Shown here one piece after another: positions 37,701-49,700 of a stretch of DNA of 64,000 nt. Made by a program: the position numbers and the translations under genes. The notes below the pieces were generated by a model. That model did no database searches and was not told where the DNA came from. It saw only the letters and a program-made list of their open reading frames with translations. The stretch comes from Paragonimus westermani (Eukaryota; Platyhelminthes; Trematoda; Plagiorchiida; Troglotrematidae). The stretch is taken from positions 32,289-96,288 of the forward strand of contig QNGE01001250.1 in assembly GCA_008508345.1 (NCBI GenBank), given 5' to 3'. Each line of letters begins with the position of its first letter. Position 1 is the stretch's first letter.

Positions 37701-40700
37701 GTCCGATCCGTGATCTTCGCCTAATTTGTTGATAAAACAGTTAGGTCAGATGCACCTTAACTTACGGGGTTGATTATGACACCGTTGTCTGCGAGCGTAC
37801 TCAACTAGTAAGGCATGGTCGCCCAAGTGTTTTCTACAAATATATTATGTAGCCGGTGCGGTGCTATTTATGGTCTATGGTTAGGAAAGATTAAAAAGAA
37901 AACAACGGATAACTATTATAATTACCCACCAATTCGCTGTACTCTGTGGTACATTATCTCAACTGACTGAATGTAGTGAACTTTTGCCGAAAAGAATCAT
38001 ATGAAAAGGAACACAATTGTTGTCATAGTGACAAATGAAATCATAAATTAAGGCACATTCCCTGTCGTGTCTGGATTTGGTTGCTCGGCGGCCATATTTT
38101 TAAAGCAGTCGCTGGCGGAGCTTGAACTTCATTTGTTTGTTGTCCTAAGGATTATATTTTCGGTCGGTTCACTCTCTGAAGTCAGCTACTTTTGGCGTGG
38201 TAAAATTTCTTCATCTCTTGCTCAAGCACCTGTTCAGATTGAACACAGATCTTGCCGTTGTTCGCACTGTTTTTGTTTTTCTATATAGGTTTTAGCGAAC
38301 ACTTATCATTCATCATTGCCTTCCAAATGGTTGATCCCGTGACCTCCGAGAAAGCCAGTTAAAACTCGGACGAAGATCACAACTGATGTGGTCATTATTA
38401 AGTAAATCCTCAGTTAAGCTACAACGAGTTAAAACCGAAAGAGTTATCAGTTTCGCAACGTTTCGACCCTCTCGGAGACCCTTTACCAAGCGATTTAAAT
38501 CAGCAAATTCACATTGTACAAGCTTCAAATGAAGTAGTCAACTGGTACGCGTTTGTGTGTTTAACATGCGATGTGTAGATAAGCTACCAATAGGACGTGT
38601 GGGTTCACGGTTCACCTGAAGTCACCGTGTGACGATCTCAGGTGCAAAAAAGGCTAGGTCATTATTGTGTGTTGTGTGTGTGCAGTGTGCGTTTAATCCT
38701 GACTTTTTCTGCTACCTTGGCATGGTGATAGGGCTTGTGTGCTGTTTTGATCCGGCGGGCTGTGCCGACTGACGCTTTGGTCCTTGCAGGTTCAACCTTG
38801 TTATGTTATTCGAAGGAGAGCAACCAGGCAAAGACAGATGCAACCGTGTGACTAACACGAAAACAAATCCAACACGACTTAAAAGAAACGATTAAAAATA
38901 CAAATCGGACCGCCTCGTGATTGGTACTCACGGCTAAACCCATGGTAAACAAAGGTTGACGGTCAGTTGTCTTTGTGTACACAGAACCGGCTGCCGACGG
39001 CTGATCAACAATGCTTCACTATACTTGAGAATTTGTGGGCTGTGTGTGCTCATCAAGACCTTAGAGGAGGGTGCGGTATTTACACTGTGATCTGTGGTCG
39101 ATAAGTGCCTTGAAATGGATGAAGTGGTGGTTTGTCCTCGCTGAGTGTCATCCATTGGTGTGTTTCAGTTCAACCCTCAATCACTTTGGAATTTGGCCAT
39201 GGTTTTAAGCATCTTTTCTGTTTTACGAATGTATGTTCCCACAACTGCAGGAAAATTGGTAGATACACTGACTGATGGAAAACATGGGGATTTGCTTTTC
39301 GACCGTGCGTAGGGGTAATCTTGTCGTTTATGAGAGCAGAACAAGCTTTGCTGCATTATACACTTTTCAACGCGGTAGTAATCTTCTTTCCAAGGGTGTT
39401 GATCAGAATATCACTTCTGAAAGGGCGTTTGATGAAGACAGCCTTTTTATGTAATACCACCGTCACTCACCTAGGACAAACCGCCTCTTCATCCATTTCA
39501 TGGCACTTATCGACCACAGATCACAGTGTAAATACCGCACCCTCCTCTAAGGTCTTGATGAGCACACACAGCCCACAAATTCTCAAGTATAGTGAAGCAT
39601 TGTTGATCAGCCGTCGGCAGCCGGTTCTGTGTACACAAAGACAACTGACCGTCAACCTTTGTTTACCATGGGTTTAGCCGTGAGTACCAATCACGTTTCA
39701 TTTAAGTCGTGTTGGTTTTTGTTTTCTTGCTAGTCACACGTTTACGATTGACGAGTGTGTGCGAAATGAATCCCCACTGTAATTTATACCTTCTGACTAT
39801 TCTATTCAAATGACCGAAAGGGAATCAATGTTTCAAAGGCAGGTGCGTTTATTGTGGTTGATGACCGTGTGTTGTGGTTTGCTTCGATTCGATGTCTCTT
39901 TTCACCTGGTCTGATTTTGTGAGTTCGTGACTGGTTTGTCTGTGCAATATTGCTGTACCTCTGTGGGTGTGCTGAATCTCGTGGGTTGTGATTGTCGAGC
40001 CTTTTTTAAGAGGTTGATACTATTGCGTCTTGCGGTACAGACTTCCGAGCCAAAAGCTTTGATTTAGGGCTCTAATCCCTCTCCTGTCCAGGTCTGGGCG
40101 TTCTGACAGTATCCCTAGCCCACGTGAACCATGATACCACAACATAAATCTAATATCATACTGCATCAGCTGTGGCGCAGAGTAAACCGGGTCGCCCTAT
40201 CTGTTGTACATGACAGGTTGGGTAGATGGAATTTTGCTACTGACAGACACCCTCATACTCCCCCTCCAGCATGATCCCTCGAGCAGATATTGCTCACCCA
40301 AGTCTCCGTAACCGGAATACCAATCTGAGACGGGCCCGGAGGCGAAAGACGCTCTGTGTTGGAACGTGGAATGTGCGCACGCTGCGGGATCGATGCAGCG
40401 CTACAGGACGACCGGAACGGCACATCGCACTGATCGCCATCGTACTGAGCCGGTCTGGAATCGATGTAGCAACGTTGAGTGAGTAAGTTGTAGGAAACAG
40501 GTGTTAGGTACACCTACTGGATAGGTATCCCGGCAGACGGTGTTCTAGAGCATGGTATCTGTTTCGCAGTCGCTGATCACATCAATGATAGGCGTATTTC
40601 ACGGTATTAGTCCTCAAATCCTGTCGATGCGCTTGTGACTCGGTCGTGGTAAGTGTGCCACATTTGTTAGTGCTTATGGTCCAACTATGTGTCACACTGA

Positions 40701-43700
40701 TGCTACAAAGGAGCAAATCTATGATCAGCTGTCCGCCACAATCCGATCGGCACCGGTGAGTGACCGACTGTTTGTTCTGGGCGAGTTGAACGCTCGAGTT
40801 GGGCGCGACTCGATAGCTTGGCCGGGAATCCTCGGACCCTACGGCATTGGTTCAGTCAATGAGAACTGTGATCGTCTGCTGCACCTGTGTGCTACTCACT
40901 AGCTGGCTATCACGAACACCCGATTCCAGCTGGCTGCGAGCGACATCACGACGTGGACTCATCCACGAAGCGGTCACCACCACCTACTTGACTACGTGAT
41001 TGTGCGGCAGCGCGACATTCGTGAAGTGCGCATCACGCGAGTGATGCGCGGCGCTGAATGTAGCACAGATCATAGGCTGGTCAGGACCAAATTGTTTATC
41101 CATGTACGCAAGTCCGTTTATTGTAGATCTTTTGGACAACGGCAGAAGCTGGATATCAGAAGGTTGGAGAACTTCGAGACGAAGGCTGCCTTTCAACGTG
41201 CAGTCGTCGCTCGCCTGCACAATGCTCCTGTACCCACTACCCCCGAGGGTATGTGGCAACAACTGAAGAAACAGATTATGGTAGCAGCCACCGAGACGAT
41301 CGGTGTGGAGCGCAAGAAACGCCCGGATTGGTTCGATGACAACAACGTGGCTATCTCCAACTTGGTACGAGAGAAGAATGCCGCGTTCGCCACATGCACA
41401 ATGGACCCTGGCAATGGAGCGAAGAAGACTAGGTTCCGGAATATCCGCCGTCAACTGGCTGAGCGTGTTCGCGGAATTAAGGACAAGTGGTGGAGGAAGC
41501 AGGGTGAACGGACGCAGGGCTTTGCAGATCGTCGGCAACACAAGGAGTTTTACGATTCGCTTAAGGTGATCTTCAGTCCATTTATCCACTCTATCAAAGC
41601 ACTGGTAGACGTGGACACCGGCTGTTCTTGCATCCGACCAGAAGACATCGTGAAAGTTTGGCGCAAACCCTTTGGTAGCTTACCAAGCCGCCCTGCTACC
41701 ATTGATTGCGTGCCTATGAACAGCCTGTCACAACAGGCCATCAAACCTCCACTTGCTGTCCTAGAGTTGCAGAGAACGGTTGGCCAACTGCGCAACCGGA
41801 AGACTACAGACGGGGATGGATTGTCAGGTGAGATCCTGAAGAATGCCGGACCGTTGTTAGAACGCGCTTCGCTCCAGCTGGTTCACTCCATCTGAGAGCA
41901 CGAGGTGATGTCGCAAGTATTCAAGGATGCCCTTATCGTACACTTGTTTAAAGGTAAGGGTAGGAAGCAATGCGTCGAAAGCTGTCGGGGCATAAGTCTG
42001 CTGAGCTGCGCAGGTAAGATGCTTGCCAGAATCCCCCTGGACCGGCTGAATAGGGACGTCTTGAAGACAACTGTTCCAGAGGAGCGACGTGGATTACGGG
42101 CGAGTCGGAGTATGATCTACCTGGTGTTTGCTGCTCATCAGCTTCAGGAGAAGTACCGGGAACGGAACCAGCTCCGATATACTTTCTTCCTAGACCTCGC
42201 CAAGGCATTTGGTTCCGTGAGCCGCGAGGTGCTTGGTAAGTTTGGATGCCCGAGTGAGTTTGTCAGTGATTATTTTGTTGCATGCGGGCATGAGGGCGAA
42301 GGTACAATCGTGTAGATCGAACTCTGGTTATTTCGACATTGTCACTGACATGAAGCAGGGTTGTTTCCTAGCCTCAGCCCTATTTATTTTATATTTGACT
42401 GCCATGGTAACAGTCGCTTTTCAGGATTCTTGGGATGGCGGCGTTGAGGTAGAATACCGGACGGATGTGTGCCTGCTGAACATCCGACGTTTCGACGCCC
42501 CAGTCCGATTGCATACCTCAACGGTGCGCATACTTCTGCTTGCAGATGATAAGGCATTGTTGGCACACAGCTGGGAAGAACTGCAACGTCTGTCAAAGGA
42601 TTTCGCATCCGCGGCATCCCCCTTCGGATTGGATATCAGCATAGGTAAAACATTCTTTTTATCGGCCTTCGTATGGAGGTGCTGTTTTTGCACATGCGCT
42701 CGAAATTCGCAGCAATGAATACGTTATCGACAGCTCCACAGACTTCCGCTACTTGTCCACCGGTCTGTCCGCCTACTGTATGTTGAGAGCTCGTGTGGCG
42801 AAGGCTAGTTTCGCTTTCGGACGTCTTGAAAGACGTGTCTGGGAGAACCACAGGCTGAGGATGGCCACCAAGCTGTGTCTTCCGCTCAGTGATGCTGTCT
42901 ACTGAACGGCAGTGGAACGTGGACATTGTATCAGCGGAATGTGCGCTACCTGAGCCGCTTCCATGTGCAATGTCTGAGGCGCATCTTGGGTATTCGGTGG
43001 TCGGACATAGTTCCAAACACTGACGTATTACGACGAGCAGTCATGAACGGGATGGAAGCCCTACTGATGCTGAATCAGCTCCGTTGGCTAAGTCACGTCC
43101 GCCGAATGGACGATGACCGTTTTCCGAAGCAACTGCTGTATGGCCACGTGAAATCAGGTAAGTGAAATGGTGTTGGCGTAAGGCGGAGATACCAAGATGT
43201 TGTGCGGGTAAATCTACCACTTTGTAACATTGTTTTTTGCAGTTGGGAAGACTTAGCGTTGAATCGGACAACCTGGAGGAATACGATTCGGACGGACGTC
43301 TGCAAGTTCAACGAGCAGTTATTGCGCGCCCGAGAATGAACGCGCACGGTACGTAAGTCGTGGTGACGTGACTATATGGCGTTGCGATGGGTGCGGCCAC
43401 GAATGCGTTGGACGTTTGGGATTGGTGGGTCACCAACGTACTCACTGCGCCATCGGCCAAGAGACGACGATTACGTTGGCCTCAGATGGGTCATATCAGT
43501 ATATCCACTCTATTTCTGATAGTGACTGCATCGGCCAAGGACATTGCCGTATGGCAAATAATCTACTCCTCTTTTTAGAAACAGGTTTCTGCGGTCTTCT
43601 ACCCATTCATTTCTTCAGCTTTGTTGGTGTACTATATGATGAAGGGTTCGTGTGTTCTTTTCGGACTCCAGTCTGAATTTTGTTTTTCATCCTTATCTTC

Positions 43701-46700
43701 TCTAGTATACATCAGCATGCACTCCTACACTGAAATGATTCTTGTATGACATTTTATATATATTTCTTCTCAGTTTAGATCTTGTCATTGCAATCTCTGA
43801 CTGTTCATTCTCCGAGAGATAAGGGTTTCGTTTTCATTCTAACCAGCATTGGCCGATTGGACACAAAGGCCTCACTCACACACCCACCGGTCTTATTTCT
43901 TCCGGTTTACACTAATGTGTGTGGAACCGCAGGTTGTGCAGCGCAAGCCGCTTACGGTGATGGTTAAGCACAGGCGTCCTTTGGCTTCGGTCATTGTGAC
44001 AGGCTAATCCGAATCGGATGTCGCCAACCGTGCGTTTAATCTACATGCCTGTCGGCTATTTGAGATGGGGTGGGTGACTTGGGTGCCGTGAACCTCTTTC
44101 ACACGGTGTCACTGTTGTCCACCCAGTAAATCCGGTCAAACAACTGACCATTCCAGGTCATCGAATCGATTTACCGCTTGTGGTGTTTTAGTGATCAGCA
44201 AGGCTTCTGCCACCCAGTAACCATCTACCCTTGTTTGTACCTGGGATCGTCACACGGTGACTTCAGGTGAACCGTGAACCCGTACGTCCTATTGGTAGCT
44301 TATCTACACATCGCATGTTAAACACACAAACGCGTACCAGTTGACTACTTCATTTGAAGCTTGTACAATGTGAATTTGCTGATTTAAATCGCTTGGTAAA
44401 GGGTCTCCGAGAGGGTCGAAACGTTGCGAAACTGATAACTCTTTTGGTTTTAACTCGTTGTAGCTTAACCGAGGATTTACTTAGTAATGAACATCAGGAC
44501 AATGCACAATGTTTTCTCATATCCGTTCTGTTTACTGTTCGGATGTACTGATATCAAGGTCTTTCATGAGGGTCAACTTTAAGAGTACTTTGCACTTACA
44601 AACGAGGCGAATTTTCGTCCTTTACCGATGCTCTGTATAGTTCTCTGTATAAACTACACAGTAGGAATCGTCAGCGGTCGCAATACACGTTTAAATGACG
44701 CTTTGTTTTTCGGTTGGTTGTCGACGGTTGCACGTAAACATGCATCCATTTGTTTGATCATATTGTAGTGACGATTGCATTATGCGCGCGATTATACTCT
44801 TAATATTGAATATATAGTTTAAAACGGTGCTTGCTGAAGTGGGCAAAGCATGGACAAAGAAACAGTATTGAGAATTTCGATCAGAGGATATGTCATTTTT
44901 TCATATGGTGTGTCAGTTTTTTTCCAAGCAACTTTTCATCGGACGTTGTTGGGCTAATATGGCTACATCAAGCCCAGCTATCGCAGTGACCCTTGAACGC
45001 ACGTTTAACTTTATGCCCGATGGGCCTAAGCAACGTTTCTTTTTTATGGTTCTGATTTTCCTATTCACCCAATGCATGTTGAAGCGTGCCGAACAGTGAT
45101 GCTGAGCTGCTATTTACATGAGCTATTCCCAGACACTTTTTCAAATTATACGCCCCTGAAGTGGATGTATGAACGTGAGCCTAAATGACAGCATCTCGTT
45201 CAGACGTTTGGTACATCCTTACCGGTTACTTAGACTAAATGACAAGTGTTGCCCAAATTTTCCCGACCATGTACCACCTCAATCTACTACTTCCACGTAT
45301 CGCTAATGAACGGTTGTGGGTTTATCTAGATGCTCCCATCGATCACCATCCTTCCAAGCTGTTGTTTACCTCCTCGTTATAATGGTTATGAATGACAGTC
45401 CTAGATGACCAGTTCGTTTTGGCAGCGTCTAATAATGAAGGCGGCACCGTTTCTTTCTTCAACCCAGGTTCCTGACTGCAACTCTGCGGACAATTTCGCG
45501 GATGCATTGTGGAAAGCTTGCGAACTCTATAGTGAACATGTTACTCGGGTAGACAGAGACGGGACTGAATCTCGTACAGCTCACGGTGCTGTCCTAATGG
45601 TGGTTGCTGTTAATGAAACAAATGTATACGATCAATACGCGCTTTTATCTCGTCTACTACTGAGGCATCCTGAAGCGACCGTGCTAGTGCGCACATTTGA
45701 GGAATTGGTAGAATCAAAGGAGCGACTGCAATTGGACGATCAGTCGCGTTTGTTTGTGTGAGTTGCCTTTGTTGTGTAATCTCATGAATACACTCCCAGT
45801 TTACACTCGTTCTTATCGAGGCTAGGTCATTCATCGAAAAGATTCAAATAGTTGAATTATTGATTGTCATGGACCTCTATCACGTCATACTGCAATGTCT
45901 TCTAGTGTCTTTCTCGGAACTGAAGCCTGACTCTCATACACTGACGTAGTGAAACATAATCGATGAATTTAAAAATCGCAATGTTCTGATTGGCACCTAT
46001 CAATAGTCTTTCTTGCCTCGAAGAAATACCAGACCTCCATGTATCACTCACACTAGCTCGAAATGTTCAAAGCCGGTCAAAGATACAAAGGAAAAAGTTT
46101 CGCTCCTGGTCCATTTGTGATTGTTTAGAATATTAGGTGATGGTATACACTTGAACTCAGCATGATACTGCTTCCTCATTTGGTGATGAAACGTTTGTAA
46201 TTTAGCAAACAATCGAACACGCATATGCATGTCCATGACCGTACGATTAACATCAGTAGTACTTCCTCTTGTAAAACTGCACCGGCCACTCTGATCGAGC
46301 CACGTATTCTTCCCACTGACCACTTGGCAAATTCTCAGCATTACTTTGCAGTTTTGTTTACGGATTCAGTTACCAGAGGGTCAACCGCTGTACATCAGTA
46401 TTTTCGCCCGACCCCGGGTCCTCTGTGATTGATTGGATCAGTTGTCGGAGACGTTAGGTAGATTAACGGCTAGTTGGGTTCAATGGTCGTAATTGTTGTC
46501 ATTGTTACCGTGACTGATAAGAAAAGGCAATAAAAGGCGTAAAGATGTTTATTGCTTTGCGGCTGCCGTCTTAGAATGATAGCGGGATTGTCTGTGTGCG
46601 ATGTTAAAAATTTGAGTTTGGACAATCTTTTCAGTAGCCGAGTGTACTACTTAACTGTTTTTCAGTTTGACTCTGTTTTTCTCCCAATGGTTGTGCAACA

Positions 46701-49700
46701 GTTATACATCAGCACGTGACATGCTTGCTTGAAGGTCGATTGGAACGTCCGTAAACAGTTCGACCATAGTGTGAACAGGGAACGCCCTTCCGATTGCTCG
46801 TGGAACACTTGAAAGTTTGAGAGTATTACTTGTATATCGGTCGTTGTTCGTTGAAGCTATCCCTCTCCGGTTTCGGCACCCTCGTTCTTGTGCTAATATC
46901 CAGTCTGGGTGTACAACCATTCCTCATTGGCCTACAGTTTGCCTAATTTATGATCCGTAATGACGATTATGTAACTGTTTACGGCATCATATTGTATGAC
47001 TGTCGATTGACGACCAAACAATCAAAATGCTCCGTTCACCGATTTTTTCACCAGCAAAACATATACCTACATTTGTAGGCACATAGTGCATTGTGTTGCA
47101 AGTTGATTGTCACATCAACTGTTTGTGTGACCACGCATCCGTACATCATTACTCGTGACGTTGGTTAGGATTTCACTAGAATACATTGACTGCACTTTGT
47201 CTTGTCTGAGCGTCAGTTGTGACCTTCGCTGTTCGTAACTTCCGGTTGACATGTCACGTTAAAACTCAGTGTGATGAGGTCCACAGTGGCGCAACTCTCT
47301 TCCATCCACGAATGTGTGTACATATTAACGAGAAGATCACACCACTATCATCACCAATCCTATTTCTTATTTTCGCTACGTTCCAGAGATAAAACTGAAG
47401 TGGCTGTCGTTTATTTCCGCCACGGCTACGTCCCGGAACATTTTCCATCTGAAGAGGTATGTATCACGGTGATCAACACTAGAGCCTAGCGATTCCAACT
47501 GTTTCTCAGTGTTTCCGCTTTTGCGTAGCATTTTTAGATTACACCTGAGATAGCCTTGAAAATATAGAATAGTGGATTCTCCTCTGAAACACAAATCCTT
47601 TGACTCCGTTTATTGTAGGGCAAGGTCCAACGGAGACGTCTCGCACAACTGTACTACGCCAAGAAACTTTGACAGCGATTACCCATGTGTTAGACCGATG
47701 AGTAGCTCAGTGGGTTGCTGTTTTTTGAAATAAGTATGTTGAAGCAAATTACTGTGGTGAATGTTCATTTAGGATTGCTTTCTCAACTGTCAAGATGTGG
47801 TAACATGACTCTTCGTGTCGTTGTTGCCGCCGTTTATCAGTGATGCATTTGTTTGTTTGAATACATTTCGAACTCCGGATGACATACCTTTGAGACGATC
47901 ATATTGACCACTGCGTCAGTGACCTCATACCGAACTTGATAGATTTATGACCACTAGACGCTCAACCACTTTTTGTGATGGGAAATCTTCGTCTTACCCG
48001 GTTGTCTCAAGACAACGCGGTAGGTACTCAGTTCATCGACAAGCACTAACAAAGAAGTTTGAATCCAGTGCACCGTTTTAAAAGGGGCCAGGTGAAAACT
48101 TCCGTGTAAGTGCGAACATTGCGGCCGAATAATGGTTGTGTTTAGTTTGTATCAGTAACTAGAAGCAGTTATCAAAATGGTGACTCACTGGTGGCCTGTT
48201 GCGACTTAATCCATCTTAAGACAGCAACACATCTATAATCTTTTTGTCGCACACTTTCACAATTAAAAGTGAGTCGTTTTATGACCTGCTTTATTTTTCC
48301 ATGTTCGCAGGTGCCTCACTCTGAATCTGGTGTGTGTGTGTGTGTGTGTGTGTGTGATGTAACGTGCTTTTCCCTTGCCAAACGTTCTAATACTGCTTGA
48401 CTGCTAGACCTGGGTTCTTGCTATGCGGCTTCCCCTAGTCTAACTTGTGCGGAGACAAGAAAGACACGGTTGCGGTGAGCACGCTGTATTGCCAAACACC
48501 AGTTCGACCAAATGAATAAAATGCCTGTAAATATATATCATAAAATAGTGATGAGTCACTGTCTACTTGTCTAGGCCACTTCGCTTCCAAGTGGCCAAGT
48601 AAGGCCAAATCCATAGGCGTTAGTTTCTCGGGTTGGCGTGACACCCCCACTCGCACGTATCCTGCTTACCAGTCCGACGTGCCCCCCAGTGCTTTGTAGC
48701 TGACTGATTTCATCAGCGGACACCGCGGCCGTGGATGGTTTGAAATGATGACTGATTTCATCAGCCGTTACCGATGTCCTGACTAGTCTGTTTTGGTGAT
48801 TTTGCCTCCTAACAATGTGTGTGCTCAGATCATACTCACACAGGCGTGGGTATCTCCTTTCTGAATGAAACAGACTACTATTTGGTCGACCACCTTGTTG
48901 TTCTTCCAGGCTATTCAGCGTTACTGCCGCAAGTGGATTGACAAAGGACCATTGAATTGTTAGAACAAAATAGTCTATTAACAATAAGTCGAAGGACACC
49001 TAGAGCAGATCGACAATTCATAGGTTCGGAGGAATGACCAGTGGCTGTATTTAGCGTTTTCATGGAAATTTCGTCCAGGATACAAAATTGGGTTTGCTAT
49101 TACGGAAAGAATAAGATCCACCCATTGAATCACGGGTTATGTTGCTACTTATCTTCCGTGAACTTTCTTCAGATCCTGTGCTTTTGCACCTCATCTAGCA
49201 TCTAATTATAGGGGCTGACATTCCGGCTCACTGCTTACGCATTCTTATCGCGTTTTTCGCAATTAACCACCAGGTTTATTTTTATCCTAAAGTGTCATCA
49301 GCATATTTGTCTCGTGAACTTCTCTCGTGATTAAACCATATTCAGCCGTACCAAATGTCTGATATCAATTAACGCAAGGTATATGAAATCTTCCACCTCG
49401 GCTTGGGGTAGCGTTTATTCATAAAGTAATGGAAAATACTTGTGGTCTTGGAATCGCGATGGTTCATATGCCCGCACCCATGACGAAAACGAGTAGTCGT
49501 GCTGAAACTAACAACGATATTTGTATAGGGCGTCATGAAATTCAGTTGCAGAACAATCCATTTTATCAGATAGGCATTTGCGTGTGCGTTCTAACAGTAA
49601 TCCTTCAAGATCAAAACCTCCTGATCCCAGGTTTGTTGTGAAATATATCTTCTTATTGCCAGTGTGCTAAGCCTCTGTAAGATATCCACTCCAAATGTAG

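Larger units (their letters stand above)
38699..44029 (+). mobile_element. LINE copy B (dead, interrupted by Penelope fragments)
   Basis: Same family as copy A, same strand, in GSS intron 4. It spans 5,331 bp; removing the 894-bp insertion at 38846-39739 leaves 4,437 bp, the length of copy A. Both ends carry GTGCGTTTAATC (38687-38698 and 44030-44041), an exact 12-bp target site duplication. The reading frame starts with an ATG at 40271 (MIPRADIAHPSLRNRNT) and then the endonuclease, but has many stops and frameshifts, including TAG at 40901 in the endonuclease and TGA after FHSI at 41893. The FADD block reads LLADDK. So it is a pseudogene. The segment 40902-41486 is almost identical to copy A while the rest is visibly more divergent. 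Confidence 0.9.
35196..45467 (+). other. GSS intron 4 (10,272 bp)
   Basis: gtaagc to cccag. It contains R1 copy 2, the hammerhead/tRNA-like repeats, the outer inverted repeats, LINE B and the Penelope fragments. 37,400-38,390 and 44,494-45,467 show nothing recognisable. Confidence 0.85.

Noticed and set aside
48700..48770. Two CTGATGA motifs on the - strand
   Set aside because: Followed by AATCAGTC with no stem II or GAAAC box.
48571..48999. 142-codon - strand frame with two ADEIS repeats
   Set aside because: In GSS intron 6. The repeat reflects a local DNA duplication (gatttcatcag twice); no start context, domain or partner exon.
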